From Halopseudomonas pertucinogena (lineage in GTDB: Bacteria > Pseudomonadota > Gammaproteobacteria > Pseudomonadales > Pseudomonadaceae): 64,000 nt of DNA. The stretch covers positions 114,111 to 178,110 of the forward strand of contig NZ_BMNN01000002.1 in NCBI RefSeq assembly GCF_014646575.1, in the 5' to 3' direction. Made by a program: the position numbers and the translations under genes. The notes below the pieces were generated by a model, which worked only from the letters and a program-made list of their open reading frames with translations, did not search any database and had not been told where the DNA came from. This document shows, in pieces, positions 46,592-57,208 of the stretch (position 1 is the first letter of the stretch; the number at the start of each line of letters is the position of its first letter).

Positions 46592-47608
46592 CTACCTGTA
46601 ACCACTCGGGTTATTGGACTGCCAGCGCCACGCATCGGCGCACATCCGTTCCAGCCCCAGCTCCGCGCGCCAGCCGAGTTCTTCGGTTGCCCGTGCAGGG
46701 TCGGCGTAGCAGGCGGCGACGTCGCCGGGACGGCGGTCGGTCAGTTTGTAGGCGAGCTTGTGGCCGCAGGCCCTTTCGAAGGCGTGCACCATATCCAGCA
46801 CAGAATACCCGGTGCCGGTGCCCAGGTTGAATGCTCTGATACCCAGCCCGCGGTCCAGCCATTCCAGCGCCTTCACGTGCCCTTCGGCCAGGTCCATCAC
46901 ATGGATGTAATCGCGCACGCCGGTACCGTCATGGGTCGGGTAGTCGCTGCCGAACACGTTCAGATGCTCCCGCCGCCCCACCGCGACCTGGGCGACATAG
47001 GGCATGAGGTTGTTCGGCACGTCCGCCGGGTCTTCACCGATGCGTCCGCTGATGTGCGCACCCACCGGATTGAAGTAGCGCAGCAGCGCGATGTTCCAGC
47101 TGGCGTCCGACACATGCAGATCCCCCAGCATTTCCTCGATCATCAGCTTCGAGCGGCCATAGGGGTTGGTCGCACTGGTCGGAAAATCCTCCCGGATCGG
47201 CAGAGAGGCAGGGTCGCCATACACCGTCGCCGAGGAGCTGAACACCATGTTCTTCACACCGGCCCGCTGCATCGCCTCGCACAGAACGATGGTCCCGCTT
47301 ACGTTGTTCCAGAAGTAACGCAACGGCTGGCTGACCGACTCGCCCACCGCCTTCAACCCGGCAAAGTGGATCACCGCATCGATGTCATGCTCCGCGAACA
47401 GGCGGTCCAGCAGCGCGGCATCGTTGATGTCCCCCTCGACCAGCGCCACCTTGCGGCGGGTGATATCCTCCACGCGCCGCAGGGCCTCGGGGGAGCTGTT
47501 GCTGAAATTGTCCAGCACCACCACCTCGTACCCCAGCTCCAGCAGGCGGACAACCGTATGCGAGCCGATGTAACCCGCCCCACCGGTAACCAGAATGGTT
47601 CTACTCAT
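46592..47608 (-). CDS. galE: UDP-glucose 4-epimerase
   Basis: A 338-residue short-chain dehydrogenase-type enzyme interconverting UDP-glucose and UDP-galactose, and in some forms the GlcNAc sugars. The NAD motif [10 protein letters not shown] (9-18) and the YxxxK pair in [12 protein letters not shown] (about 150) are present, with [10 protein letters not shown] supplying the serine. Its length equals E. coli GalE (338). It starts 16 bases after the manB stop and is the 3'-most gene of the sugar-nucleotide cluster. Confidence 0.96.
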   Translation of the reverse strand: MSRTILVTGGAGYIGSHTVVRLLELGYEVVVLDNFSNSSPEALRRVEDITRRKVALVEGDINDAALLDRLFAEHDIDAVIHFAGLKAVGESVSQPLRYFWNNVSGTIVLCEAMQRAGVKNMVFSSSATVYGDPASLPIREDFPTSATNPYGRSKLMIEEMLGDLHVSDASWNIALLRYFNPVGAHISGRIGEDPADVPNNLMPYVAQVAVGRREHLNVFGSDYPTHDGTGVRDYIHVMDLAEGHVKALEWLDRGLGIRAFNLGTGTGYSVLDMVHAFERACGHKLAYKLTDRRPGDVAACYADPARATEELGWRAELGLERMCADAWRWQSNNPSGYR

Positions 47609-47624
47609 GAAATCTTCCTGAAAA

Positions 47625-49019
47625 TCAAATCGCCCGAATGGCCTCCAGCAGCTTTTCGGTCTGCTGCTGCATCAGCGCTCCATCACCCCGGCTTTCCACG
47701 TTCAGGCGAATAACCGGCTCGGTATTGGACGCCCGCAGATTGAAGCGCCACTGCTCGAAGCTGATGCTGAGGCCGTCAGTATAATCCACATCCAGAGCGC
47801 CCGGGGCATACTGCTGCTCGATCGCCTTCAGCACGGTCGGCGCGTCGGAGACGGTCAGATTGATCTCGCCGGAGGACGGATACGCCGCAATGCGCTCGTC
47901 CACCAGCTCCGACAGAGGCTTCTCCTTGCGGCACATCAGCTCCGCCACCAGCAGCCAGGGGATCATGCCGCTGTCGCAATAGGCGAAGTCGCGGAAGTAA
48001 TGGTGCGCGCTCATCTCGCCGCCGTAGATCGCATCCTCGGCGCGCATGCGTTCCTTGATGAAGGCATGCCCGGCCTTGGTCTGCACCGCCACCCCGCCGT
48101 TCTGCTCTATCTGCTCCACGGTGTTCCACACCAAGCGCGGGTCGTGGATGATGCGGGCACCCCGCTCCTTCTGCAGGAACGCCTCGGCCAGCAGCCCGAC
48201 GATGTAATAACCCTCGATGAACCGGCCCTGCTCATCGAACAGGAAGCAACGGTCGAAGTCGCCATCCCAGGCGATGCCCATGTCCGCCTGGTACTTCAGC
48301 ACCGCCTCACTGGTCACGCCCCGGTTTTCAGTCAGAATCGGGTTGGGTATGCCGTTGGGGAAAGTGCCGTCCGGCTCGTGGTTGATCTTCACCAGCTCAA
48401 CCGGGATATGCTGCTCGGCAAAAGCCTTCTCCAGCGCATCGATAACCGGCCCGGCAGCCCCGTTACCCGCATTGACCACCAGCCGCATCGGCGTGAAGGA
48501 CACCGGATCGACATAGCTCAGCAGATGCTCGATGTAATCCTGGCGGATGTCGATCTGCTCATAGCTGCCCCGATCCTCCTCAGCCACGTTCGGATCACGG
48601 CCGTCCACCAGCTCATACTGCGCCGCCTCGGCCAGCGCGCGGATATCCGCCAGACCGGTATCCGCCGAAATCGGCCGCGAGCCCTCACGCACGAGCTTGA
48701 AACCGTTGTAGTCGATGGGGTTATGGGAGGCCGTCACCTCGATGCCACCGTCCACGCCGAGGTGGAAGGTCGCGAAATACACCTCCTCGGTGCCGACCAT
48801 GCCCAGATCCAGCACATCCACGCCCTCATCGCGCAGACCATTGGCCAGCGCGGCCTTCAGCGGCGCAGAACTCTCGCGGATGTCACCGCCCAGTACAACG
48901 CGCTTGGGTTTCAGCCACTGGGCGAAGCCGCGGGCGATGCGATAGGCGACGTCTTCGTCCAGCTGGGTGCCGAGCTGGCCGCGGATGTCATAGGCTTTGA
49001 AACAGGTGATTTCTGACAT
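47625..49019 (-). CDS. manB: phosphomannomutase (CpsG/ManB type)
   Basis: A 464-residue phosphohexomutase making mannose-1-phosphate. The phosphoserine loop [11 protein letters not shown] (about 97), metal site DGDFDRC (about 243-249), sugar loop [13 protein letters not shown] (about 325) and phosphate loop RASNTEP (about 433) are all visible. It is much closer to enterobacterial CpsG than to the pseudomonad AlgC, which differs in all of these flanks. That hints that it arrived with the polysaccharide genes. It lies between pgi and galE on the same strand. Confidence 0.92.
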   Translation of the reverse strand: MSEITCFKAYDIRGQLGTQLDEDVAYRIARGFAQWLKPKRVVLGGDIRESSAPLKAALANGLRDEGVDVLDLGMVGTEEVYFATFHLGVDGGIEVTASHNPIDYNGFKLVREGSRPISADTGLADIRALAEAAQYELVDGRDPNVAEEDRGSYEQIDIRQDYIEHLLSYVDPVSFTPMRLVVNAGNGAAGPVIDALEKAFAEQHIPVELVKINHEPDGTFPNGIPNPILTENRGVTSEAVLKYQADMGIAWDGDFDRCFLFDEQGRFIEGYYIVGLLAEAFLQKERGARIIHDPRLVWNTVEQIEQNGGVAVQTKAGHAFIKERMRAEDAIYGGEMSAHHYFRDFAYCDSGMIPWLLVAELMCRKEKPLSELVDERIAAYPSSGEINLTVSDAPTVLKAIEQQYAPGALDVDYTDGLSISFEQWRFNLRASNTEPVIRLNVESRGDGALMQQQTEKLLEAIRAI

Positions 49020-49054
49020 GGGACGTTTCCTTGATCGTTTTGGGCGGGGCCGTT

Positions 49055-49093
49055 ACCCCCTCTCCCCCAGCCCCTCTCCCGCGAGGGGAGAGG
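49055..49093. repeat. dispersed CCCTCTCCC palindrome, copy 2
   Basis: CCCCAGCCCCTCTCCC-GCGA-GGGGAGAGGGG forms a long stem in the 159-base pgi-manB gap. It is the same element as at 7471-7510 in opposite orientation. Confidence 0.7.
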
Positions 49094-49178
49094 GGAGTTG
49101 TTTGTTTTTGCCAACGTTGGTGTTGGTTTGGGTTTTGGTGTCCGTTGGGGGCGGGAAGGCCCCACCCATCATCAAAAC

Positions 49179-50789
49179 TCAAGCCCCGACAATCCGCCCC
49201 AACAACCCCGCAGTAGAAGAATCCACCCCTTCCACCTGCCCTTCCCCACGAATCCACCCCAGTGTATCCACCGCCAGTTTCTTGCCCATCTCCACGCCCC
49301 ACTGGTCAAACGGATTGATCTCCCAGATCACCGATTGCACGAACACCTTATGCTCATACATCGCAATCAGCGCCCCCAGGCTGTAGGGGTTCAGCTCATC
49401 CAGCAACAGGGTCGAGCTGGGCTGATTACCGCGGTAGCGCTGGTGGATGGGCATGTCCTCCGGGTTCTTCAGCGCGGCGTCGCCCAGCGCCAGCAGGCGG
49501 GACTGGGCCAGGCAGTTGGCCAGGGCCAGCTCGTGCTGGGATATCAGCTCCTCGGTCACCTCGTCACGATTCTGGTGATAGCGCCGCGCCGGAAGGATGA
49601 AGTCACAGGTCACCGGCTCGGTCCCCTGGTGCAGCAGCTGGTAGAACGCATGCTGCGCGTTGGGGCCCACATCGCCCCAGATGATCGGGCAGGTACTGTG
49701 CTCGACCAGCTTGCCGTCGCGGGTCACGCTCTTGCCGTTGGACTCCATTTCCAGCTGCTCCAGATACAGCGGCAGCAGTTTGAGTCGACCGTCGTACGGC
49801 AGAATCGCCTGGGCGTTGATGTCCAGTACGTTGGTGTTCCATACGCCCACCAGCGCCATCAGCACCGGCAGGTTGCACTCCCAGGGCGCGGTACGGAAGT
49901 GCTCGTCCATCAGGTGCGCACCGGCCAGCAGCTGACGGAAGCCGTGCATTCCGACAGTCAGCGCGATCGGCAGCCCGATCGCCGACCACATCGAATAACG
50001 CCCGCCGACCCAGTCCCAGATCTGCAGCTGATGTTCTTCGCTGATGCCCCAGTCGGTCATTTTCTGTACAGCGGAAGACACGCCGAGGAAGTGGCAGTGC
50101 AGCACGCCGGGCTTGTCTCCCAGAGTGTGCTCCAGCCAGTGGCGCGCGGTCTCGGCGTTGCTCAGGGTGTCGATGGTGGTAAAGGATTTCGACGAGATGA
50201 TGAACAGCGTCGAGTGCGGGTTCAGGGTGCGCAACAGCTGGGACAGCTGGCTGCCATCCATGGTCGAGGCAAAATGCATGGTCAGGCGGGAGGAGGTTTC
50301 CACCGCGCTGTCACAAAGCGCCTCCGCCACCATCTGGGGGCCGAGGTCCGAGCCGCCGACGCCGATGTTCACCACATCGGTCACCACCTCGCCGGTCACA
50401 CCCCGCCACTGGCCCGAATGCAGCTTGTGGACGATGCGGTCCATGCGCCGGAGCTGCTCGTGGACCTGGGCCGTGATGTCGACACCGTTGATCGAGCAGG
50501 ACGCGTCCTCGGGCAGGCGCAGTGCCCAGTGCATGGCGGAACGCCCTTCCGTGCAGTTGACCGGGTCCCCGGCGAACAGACGGTCGATCCACTGCGGCAG
50601 TTGCTGCTGGCGGGCCAGGTCGAACAGGCGGGCCAGCGTCTGCTCCGTCAGGCGCTGCTTGGAATAATCGAACAACAGCGGCCCGCATTCACAATGCAAC
50701 CGCTCGAAACGCGCAGGGTCCGCATCAAACAATTCCGCCAGATGCGTATCCCGAATGCCCTCAGCATGATCGGCAAGCACACGCCACAT
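49179..50789 (-). CDS. pgi: glucose-6-phosphate isomerase
   Basis: A 536-residue enzyme interconverting glucose-6-phosphate and fructose-6-phosphate. Both signatures are intact, including [13 protein letters not shown] (about 128-140) and the C-terminal [16 protein letters not shown] (about 485-500). [10 protein letters not shown] supplies phosphate contacts. It is slightly shorter at the N-terminus than the usual 550-residue form. ATG 50789 follows GGAG by ten bases. It is placed among sugar-nucleotide genes, so it links fructose-6-phosphate supply to UDP-glucose and mannose routes. Confidence 0.95.
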   Translation of the reverse strand: MWRVLADHAEGIRDTHLAELFDADPARFERLHCECGPLLFDYSKQRLTEQTLARLFDLARQQQLPQWIDRLFAGDPVNCTEGRSAMHWALRLPEDASCSINGVDITAQVHEQLRRMDRIVHKLHSGQWRGVTGEVVTDVVNIGVGGSDLGPQMVAEALCDSAVETSSRLTMHFASTMDGSQLSQLLRTLNPHSTLFIISSKSFTTIDTLSNAETARHWLEHTLGDKPGVLHCHFLGVSSAVQKMTDWGISEEHQLQIWDWVGGRYSMWSAIGLPIALTVGMHGFRQLLAGAHLMDEHFRTAPWECNLPVLMALVGVWNTNVLDINAQAILPYDGRLKLLPLYLEQLEMESNGKSVTRDGKLVEHSTCPIIWGDVGPNAQHAFYQLLHQGTEPVTCDFILPARRYHQNRDEVTEELISQHELALANCLAQSRLLALGDAALKNPEDMPIHQRYRGNQPSSTLLLDELNPYSLGALIAMYEHKVFVQSVIWEINPFDQWGVEMGKKLAVDTLGWIRGEGQVEGVDSSTAGLLGRIVGA

Positions 50790-50823
50790 ATTTTCAGTTC
50801 TCCAGAATGTTTGTTTGGGCCCG

Positions 50824-51081
50824 TGGGCGCGCGTTGCGCGCCTATCGCGGCGGGGTCGCCGCTCCTACAAAAGCCGGTGCTCATACCCCGATCTGTAGGA
50901 GCCCCGACCCCGGGGCGATTGGGCTGCGCAAGCAGCCCTGGGTTGCTTATGCGGTATCAACCGGGGCGCGCGTTGCACGCCAATCGCGGCGAGGTCGCCG
51001 CTCCTACAAAAAACGGTGCTCATACCCCCGATCTGTAGAAGTCCCGACCTCGGGGCGATTGGCGCGCGAAGCGCGCCCGGG
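50824..51081. repeat. composite REP unit B(-)-A(+)-B(-)-A(+), copy 2
   Basis: Two B(-)-A(+) pairs about 140 bases apart (CTCCTACAA at 50862 and 51001). Linkers AAAGCCGGTGCTCATACCCC and GGTTGCTTATGCGGTATCAA match those at 45022-45220. The last A element ends 20 bases before the stop of the downstream gene. The 311-base gap between pgi and the dehydrogenase-like gene is almost all repeat. Confidence 0.9.
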
Positions 51082-51100
51082 TCAAGCCCAGAAACCCGCC

Positions 51101-52396
51101 CTACCGCCGCCCGATCCCGAAATAGGTAAACCCGGCCCTCTTCACAAAATCCGGGTCCCACACATTTCGTCCGTCCAGCAGCAACGACTCTCTCATCTCC
51201 GCCTTCAACCGCTTGAAATCCGGGCTCCAGTACGACTTCCACTCGGTCACCAGCATCAGCGCATCCACCCCGGCCGCCGCCTCGTAAGGATCATCATGCA
51301 GGACCAGATCATCCCGCTCCCCTGCCCACTCGGCCAGCGCCGGCAGGGCACGGGGGTCATGCACGTGCACCTGCGCACCCTGGGCCCATAGCGCGGTTAT
51401 CAGCTTCAGCACCGGCGCGTTGTCGATGCGCGACGACTCCGGCTTGAACGCCGCTCCCCAGATAGCCACCTTGCGGCCGCTCAGCTGGTTGTCGTAGTAC
51501 TGCCACAGTTTGCGGAACAGCGCTTCCTTCTGCCGCTCGTTGATCTGCAATACCTCTTCGATCAACTGCGCCTGCAGGCCGCTGTGCTGCAGGGTGCTGG
51601 CCAGACTCATCACGTCGCGGGAGAAGCTCAGCCCGCCAAAGCCGCAACCAGGGTACAGGTAGGCCTCGCCGATACGCTTGTCCGCCCCCATGCCCTGACG
51701 CACCCGCTCGATGTCCACATCCAGACTGTCCGCCAGATTGGCCATGTCGTTCATGTAGCTCAGCCGGGTCGCCAGCATGCCGTTGATTGCCAGCTTGGTG
51801 AATTCCGCCTCCCGCGGGCGCATGGACATGATCGCATCCCGGCGGCGGTTGAACGGACGCAGAATCTCTGCCACCAGCCGTCCTGCCCAGGGCAGGTCCG
51901 CGCCTACCAGCCAGTGTTCGGAACGGGTAAAGCCGTTCAGGGCAGCCCCCTCGGTCAGCAGATCAGGCACACTCACAACAGCGCCATGCCGCGCATCGGC
52001 GCCCTCGCGGGACTGCATCGCGCGCTGCAGCGCCTCGGTGCTGCCCACCGGGAAGGTAGACTGGTTGACCACCAGAAACTCGGGATCGATGCTCACAGGC
52101 AGAGAGCGGACCAATTCATGGGCATAGTCCAGCAGGTCCGGCGCCAGCGCCAGCCAGAGCACGGTCACACGCGGGTCGGGACGCTGATCCAGACCAACCA
52201 CCTGCAGACGGCCCTCGCGCTTCTGCTCCAGCATCAGATCAGCCAGACCCGGCTCGCGCAGGGAGAAGGTACCGGTATTCAAGGTGTTGGCCACCCCACC
52301 GGGGGATACATGCAGGGTGACCTGATGCCCGGTCGAGGCCAGCGCCGCAGCGCTGACCATGGCACAGAGCGTATCGCCGTAAACATCAATGAACAT
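51101..52396 (-). CDS. degenerate UDP-glucose/nucleotide-sugar dehydrogenase paralogue
   Basis: A 431-residue protein with the full three-domain layout of UDP-sugar dehydrogenases, but key residues are changed. The NAD motif GxGYVG reads GDTLCA (7-12). The catalytic cysteine motif GFGGSCFPKD reads GFGGLSFSRD (252-261), with Ser257 at the cysteine place. The SPEFLREG loop reads VPDLLTEG (143-150). Lys201 and Asn205 are kept. The frame is intact, so it is under selection or recently decayed. It follows galU by ten bases. It may be a regulatory or structural partner and not an oxidase. Confidence 0.85.
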   Translation of the reverse strand: MFIDVYGDTLCAMVSAAALASTGHQVTLHVSPGGVANTLNTGTFSLREPGLADLMLEQKREGRLQVVGLDQRPDPRVTVLWLALAPDLLDYAHELVRSLPVSIDPEFLVVNQSTFPVGSTEALQRAMQSREGADARHGAVVSVPDLLTEGAALNGFTRSEHWLVGADLPWAGRLVAEILRPFNRRRDAIMSMRPREAEFTKLAINGMLATRLSYMNDMANLADSLDVDIERVRQGMGADKRIGEAYLYPGCGFGGLSFSRDVMSLASTLQHSGLQAQLIEEVLQINERQKEALFRKLWQYYDNQLSGRKVAIWGAAFKPESSRIDNAPVLKLITALWAQGAQVHVHDPRALPALAEWAGERDDLVLHDDPYEAAAGVDALMLVTEWKSYWSPDFKRLKAEMRESLLLDGRNVWDPDFVKRAGFTYFGIGRR

Positions 52397-52406
52397 GGGC
52401 CAATCC

Positions 52407-53292
52407 TCAGCCTTGATAGCGCGCCAGCATCGCCTGGAAGTCCGCACCCAATGTAGGATGCTGCACCCCGTAAGCCACTGTAGCCTCCAGATATCCCAAC
52501 TTGCTGCCGCAATCATGGGAGCGGGCGGAGATATGCCATGCCTCTACGCCCTCGCCGCGCATCAGCTCGGCAATGGCATCTGTCAACTGGATCTCGCCAC
52601 CGGCGCCCGGCTCGGTGTTCTCCAGCAGATCGAAGATGCGTGCCGGGAGCACGTAACGCCCGACCACCGCCAGATTCGACGGCGCCTGGTCGCGGGGCGG
52701 CTTTTCCACAACCCGACTCATCAGAGCATGCTGGCCCGGCTGCAGGTCAACACCGTGTACGTCCACCACACCATACTGACTGACCAGCTCTTCAGGCACC
52801 GGCTCCACCAGAATCTGCGCATGGCCGCCGGTCTCTACAAAACGCCGCGCCATCTGTTGCAGGTCGTTCTCGGGCCCCCGCTGCTCCACCAGCACATCCG
52901 GCAGCAGCACCGCAAAGGGCTCGTTACCCACCACGGGGCGAGCACAGTAAACGGCATGGCCCAGACCCAGCGCACGGCCCTGGCGCACAGCGGTCACCTT
53001 AAGCTGCGGGGGGGGCAATATCACGCAGCACCTGCAGCAGCTCGTGCTTGCCACGACGCTCCAGCTCGGCTTCCAGCTCGTAGTTCACATCGAAGTGATC
53101 TTCGATGGCCTTCTTGCTCGAGTGCGTGACCAGCACAATTTCGTTGATCCCGGCTGCCAGTGCTTCCTCAACCACGTACTGGATCACCGGCTTGTCCACC
53201 ACCGTTACCATTTCCTTCGGGATTGCCTTGCTCGCAGGCAGGAAACGCGTTCCCAGACCTGCAACCGGTAAAACTGCCTTGGTAACCTTCAC
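52407..53292 (-). pseudogene. galU: UTP-glucose-1-phosphate uridylyltransferase with a one-base frameshift
   Basis: The N-terminal part ([20 protein letters not shown], with KAIPKEM) reads from 53292 to about residue 93 (RDIAPP). The rest ([19 protein letters not shown] to the end) reads in another frame. The break is an eight-C run (53008-53015 as Gs on the plus strand); seven Cs would restore one frame of about 292 residues. Sequence is of the enterobacterial GalU type. The enzyme makes UDP-glucose, needed by both galE and ugd nearby. A sequencing error in the C run is at least as likely as a real mutation or slippage switch. Confidence 0.92.
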
Positions 53293-53410
53293 GGTAGCTC
53301 CTGTATAAGAATCGAACAGACAAAAAATAGGAAAGCCAAGCGGCGCGCGAGTTCAGTGATTTTATATGAAGTGGAGGGGGATAGCCCGGTTGGTCTTGTG
53401 GATGTGGCCT

Positions 53411-53671
53411 TGGGGCTGCTGGCGCAGCCCTATCGCCCCGGGGTCGGGGCTCCTACAGTCGAGAGGGCGACCGGGTTTGGGGGGCGTTACCGGGTTTGGA
53501 ATATCCCCCGGGTTTGGGTAACACCACCTTCGGGACCGGGTTTGTAGGAGCGGCGCCGGGACGCCGGACCGCCCCGCCGCGATGGGCGCGCGACGCGCGC
53601 CCGGCCGGTTACCTGCAGGCAACCTTGGGGCTGCTGGCGCAGCCTATCGCCCCGAGGTCGAGGCTCCTACG
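53411..53671. repeat. REP cluster with CCGGGTTTG direct repeats between galU and ugd
   Basis: A minus family-A REP (53411-53458), a plus B' element (53543-53603) and another minus A element (53626-53671) fill the 397-base gap. Between the first two are four copies of CCGGGTTTG (starting 53471, 53490, 53508 and 53536). The two A elements share the flank TTGGGGCTGCTGGCGCAGCC. No gene is seen. The galU ribosome-binding region lies at 53293-53310. Confidence 0.87.
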
Positions 53672-53689
53672 GGTTGGGGGGAGGGATTC

Positions 53690-54859
53690 TCAGTCACTCC
53701 CAAACAGGTCCCGGGTATATACCTTGCCGGCCACATCCACTAATTCCGGCGCTTGCCTGTTGGCCACGACCACATCGCTGATCCGCTTGAACTCATCCAG
53801 ATCACGCACCACCCGCGCGCCATGGAAGCTTTCTCCCTTCAACACCGGCTCATACACCACCACCTCCACCCCGCTGGCCTGGATGCGCTTCATCACGCCC
53901 TGGATGGCGGAGGCGCGGAAGTTGTCCGAGCCGGTTTTCATTACCAGGCGGTAGATACCCACCACCCCCGGCCTGCGCGCGAGAATGGAACTGGCGATGA
54001 AGTCCTTGCGGGTGGCGTTGGCCTCGACGATGGCCCTGATCAGGTTATTCGGCACCTGGTCATAGTTGGCCAGCAGCTGACGGGTGTCCTTGGGCAGACA
54101 ATAGCCGCCGTAACCGAAACTGGGGTTGTTGTAGTGCTTGCCGATACGCGGGTCCAGGCCTACCCCCTCGATCACCTGCCGGCTCTGCAGGCCCCGGGCT
54201 TCACAGTAGCTGTCGAGCTCGTTGAAGTAGGCCACGCGCATCGCCAGGTAGGTATTAGAGAACAGCTTGATGGCTTCCGCCTCGGTGGAGTCGGTGAACA
54301 GCACAGGCACATCCTGGCGCACCGCGCCCTGCCGCATCAGCCCGGCAAAGAACCGCGCCCGCTCGCTGCGCTCACCGACAATGATTCTGGAAGGATAGAG
54401 ATTGTCATGCAGCGCCCGGCCTTCACGCAGAAACTCGGGAGAGAAAAGGATATTGTCGGTCGCGAACCGCTGGCGGATGTCGCGGGTGTAGCCAACCGGA
54501 ACGGTCGACTTGATCACCATTACCGCACCGGGGTTGATCGCCAGCACATCGGCAATCACCGACTCCACCGTGCTGGTATCGAAGCAGTTGGTATCCGGAT
54601 TGTAGTCAGTGGGCGTGGCGATGATGACAAACTGCGCATCACCCAACGCCAGCTCCCTGTCCAGCGTTGCCCGCAGGTTCAGTGGCCGATTCGCCAGGAA
54701 GTCGCTGATCAGCGCATCTTCGATGGGCGACAGCCGGTCATTGAGCAGATCGACCTTCTCCGGAACGATGTCCAGCGCCACTACCTGATTATGCTGCGCC
54801 AGCAGCACCGCGTTGGACAGGCCCACATAACCGGTCCCCACCACAGCAATCTTAACCAT
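53690..54859 (-). CDS. ugd: UDP-glucose 6-dehydrogenase
   Basis: A 389-residue enzyme oxidising UDP-glucose to UDP-glucuronate. The NAD motif [11 protein letters not shown] (6-16), SPEFLREG, and the catalytic cysteine in [13 protein letters not shown] are intact. Length and long runs of identity match E. coli Ugd (388), including the [11 protein letters not shown] end. ATG 54859 gives that length; a GTG three codons upstream is the alternative. This is the working copy; the other dehydrogenase-like gene lacks the catalytic cysteine. Confidence 0.95.
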   Translation of the reverse strand: MVKIAVVGTGYVGLSNAVLLAQHNQVVALDIVPEKVDLLNDRLSPIEDALISDFLANRPLNLRATLDRELALGDAQFVIIATPTDYNPDTNCFDTSTVESVIADVLAINPGAVMVIKSTVPVGYTRDIRQRFATDNILFSPEFLREGRALHDNLYPSRIIVGERSERARFFAGLMRQGAVRQDVPVLFTDSTEAEAIKLFSNTYLAMRVAYFNELDSYCEARGLQSRQVIEGVGLDPRIGKHYNNPSFGYGGYCLPKDTRQLLANYDQVPNNLIRAIVEANATRKDFIASSILARRPGVVGIYRLVMKTGSDNFRASAIQGVMKRIQASGVEVVVYEPVLKGESFHGARVVRDLDEFKRISDVVVANRQAPELVDVAGKVYTRDLFGSD

Positions 54860-54931
54860 CGGCCCCACGGCTCCCAGTCAATCAACGAGACTGGGACCCA
54901 TGGTGCAGTGGGAATATGACTGTTTGGCGTC

Positions 54932-57058
54932 TCAGCGGCGCAGGGCTTTCTCGTCGCCGGCCGCCTCGGCAATCCGGTCTTCAGCATCGCCGGTAGAACC
55001 GGACTCCGATACCGGGGGAGTAACAGCCACCAGCGGCGCAGCGGCAGCCTCGCGCTGCTCATGCTGCTGGTACAGAAGATCGACAATGCCGTTAGGCGGC
55101 TCATAACCCTGAACGGTGCTCAGCAGTATCTCGCGCACCGCTTCGTAGTCATCCCGGCGCACCGCCTCGCGCAGCCCGCCGAGGACCGGCAGCAGCGCGG
55201 ACCAGCGCAGATACACCTCATTCGCCCGGCGAATCTTGGGATGACTGGTGGACTCGGGGTTGTCGCCGATCAGCAGCTCTTCATACAGCTTCTCACCCGG
55301 CCGCAGACCACTGAAGGTAATGGCGATATCGCCGTTGGGGTTGTACTCGTCGCGCACCGTCAGGCCGGAGAGCATCACCATCTTGCGCGCCAGGTCGACA
55401 ATGGTGACCGGCTCGCCCATGTCCAGAACGAACACATCACCACCCTGCCCCATGGCCCCCGCCTGGATCACCAGCTGCGCTGCCTCGGGAATGGTCATGA
55501 AGTACCGGGTGATTTTCGGGTGGGTCACGGTAACCGGCCCACCACGGCGGATCTGCTCACGGAAGCGCGGGATCACCGAGCCGGACGACCCCAGCACGTT
55601 ACCAAAGCGCACCATCGTGAAGCGCGTGCGGTTCACCTGGTTCACTGCCGACGCCTCGCCGAACAGCCGCGGTGCGGGTTCATGACTCAGCGCCTGCAGC
55701 ACCATCTCCGCCAGACGCTTGGTCGAACCCATCACGTTGGTCGGGCGCACCGCCTTGTCAGTAGAAATCAGCACAAAATTCTCGACCCGGCACTTGATCG
55801 CCGCCTGGGCCGCATTCACCGTACCGAAGACGTTGTTCATGATGCCTTCGGCGATGTTGTGCTCCACCATCGGCACGTGCTTGTAGGCCGCGGCGTGGTA
55901 GACGGTATTGACCTTCCACGCGCTCATCACGTCCTGCAGCCGCGTGAAGTTGCGGATCGACCCCATGATCGGCACCAGCCGGATCGGCGCTTCATGGCGG
56001 CGAATCCAGGCTTCCAGCTCCGCATGAATCTCGTACAGCGCGAATTCGCTGTGCTCGTACAGCACCAGAGTAGTCGGCTGGGACAGCACGATCTGACGGC
56101 ACAGCTCACTGCCGATCGAGCCCCCGGCCCCGGTCACCATGACCGCCTGCCCCTTGATGCAACGCTGGAACAGGGACATATCCGGCGGCACCGGGTCGCG
56201 GCCCAGCAGGTCGGCAACATCCACCTCCTGCAGATCGTCCACCTTCACCTTGCCGGCGGCCAGATCCATGATGCCGGGAATGGTGCGCACATGCACACCA
56301 TGGCCCTGCAGCGCAGTGAGAATCTCCTGGCGCCGCGAGCGGGATGTGGACGGCATCGCCAGCATGATCTCGCTGACCCCGGTCTGCGCCACCAGCTTGC
56401 CAACGTCGGCACCGGCATACACCGGCAATTCGGAAATGGTCCGCCCGTTCAGCTGCGGGTCGTCATCCAGAAAGGCCACCGGCTTGTACAGCCGCCCCAC
56501 CTTCAGCGACGCCAGCAACTGCAGACCGGCCGAACCGGCACCGTAGATCGCCACCGGCTTGCCCCCGGCCTCGCTGTCCTTGTTCTTGCTGTGAGAATGC
56601 CGCAGCGCAGGCAACCCGGCCGTCAGCCAGTCACCCATGAAATACTCGCGGGCCAGCAGGCGCAGGCCGCCGATCAGGATCAGACTCAATGTCCAGTAGG
56701 AGAAAAGCACCGCCCGCGGCAGCTCGACCTGCCAGCCAAGGTCCTTGGCCAGCAGCACAACGAAAGCGAAGGTAAGCGCACCGAAGGTCACCGCCTTGGC
56801 GATGCAGTACAGGGCCATGTTACCGAAGTGGCGCATCACCGCCCGGTACATGCCCATGCGGATGTAGACAGGTATGGCCAGCAGCGGCCCGAGGACAAAC
56901 AACCAACCCTGACCCGCGCTAGGCGAGCGCCAGCCTTCGTCTCCCAGCTGCAGAAACAACGCAAGCCACAGCGCTGCCGACAAGAGCACCAGATCCGCAG
57001 CGATCTGGATAATGCGTTTCTGGCGGCAGCTCAATCCTATCAATTTTTCTTTTAACAC
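54932..57058 (-). CDS. wbpM: WbpM/PglF-type nucleotide-sugar 4,6-dehydratase (polysaccharide biosynthesis)
   Basis: A 708-residue inner-membrane enzyme. Four membrane segments (about 15-135) and a CoA-binding-like Rossmann fold (IYGAGSAGLQLL about 170) precede the short-chain dehydrogenase domain (about 300-600; VTGAGGSIGSELC). The catalytic STDKA and NVMGSTKR segments show Met in place of Tyr, as in WbpM. It converts UDP-GlcNAc to UDP-4-keto-6-deoxy-HexNAc. The start is GTG 57058 after GAGGAA. A Pro/Glu/Ala tail (660-708) is not conserved. The upstream aminotransferase uses its product. Confidence 0.92.
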   Translation of the reverse strand: MLKEKLIGLSCRQKRIIQIAADLVLLSAALWLALFLQLGDEGWRSPSAGQGWLFVLGPLLAIPVYIRMGMYRAVMRHFGNMALYCIAKAVTFGALTFAFVVLLAKDLGWQVELPRAVLFSYWTLSLILIGGLRLLAREYFMGDWLTAGLPALRHSHSKNKDSEAGGKPVAIYGAGSAGLQLLASLKVGRLYKPVAFLDDDPQLNGRTISELPVYAGADVGKLVAQTGVSEIMLAMPSTSRSRRQEILTALQGHGVHVRTIPGIMDLAAGKVKVDDLQEVDVADLLGRDPVPPDMSLFQRCIKGQAVMVTGAGGSIGSELCRQIVLSQPTTLVLYEHSEFALYEIHAELEAWIRRHEAPIRLVPIMGSIRNFTRLQDVMSAWKVNTVYHAAAYKHVPMVEHNIAEGIMNNVFGTVNAAQAAIKCRVENFVLISTDKAVRPTNVMGSTKRLAEMVLQALSHEPAPRLFGEASAVNQVNRTRFTMVRFGNVLGSSGSVIPRFREQIRRGGPVTVTHPKITRYFMTIPEAAQLVIQAGAMGQGGDVFVLDMGEPVTIVDLARKMVMLSGLTVRDEYNPNGDIAITFSGLRPGEKLYEELLIGDNPESTSHPKIRRANEVYLRWSALLPVLGGLREAVRRDDYEAVREILLSTVQGYEPPNGIVDLLYQQHEQREAAAAPLVAVTPPVSESGSTGDAEDRIAEAAGDEKALRR

Positions 57059-57208
57059 TTTCGTTCCTCAGACATTGCAGCTGTAGACCCTGTCTAAAGC
57101 TGACATGCCGTGTTACGAAATGTTCAATGAATAACTGCACTACGACGCAGGGTGAGCCCGTACCTCCCTGCAACGCCCGGGCTCCGATCAGCAGATGTAA
57201 ATAAAAGG

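Noticed and set aside
55061..57055. A 664-codon plus-strand frame opposite the WbpM-type gene
   Set aside because: Antisense shadow with no domain or ribosome binding site.
57154..57184. A terminator after the DegT gene
   Set aside because: The stem has only seven pairs with a 17-base loop and no T run; it is too weak to call.
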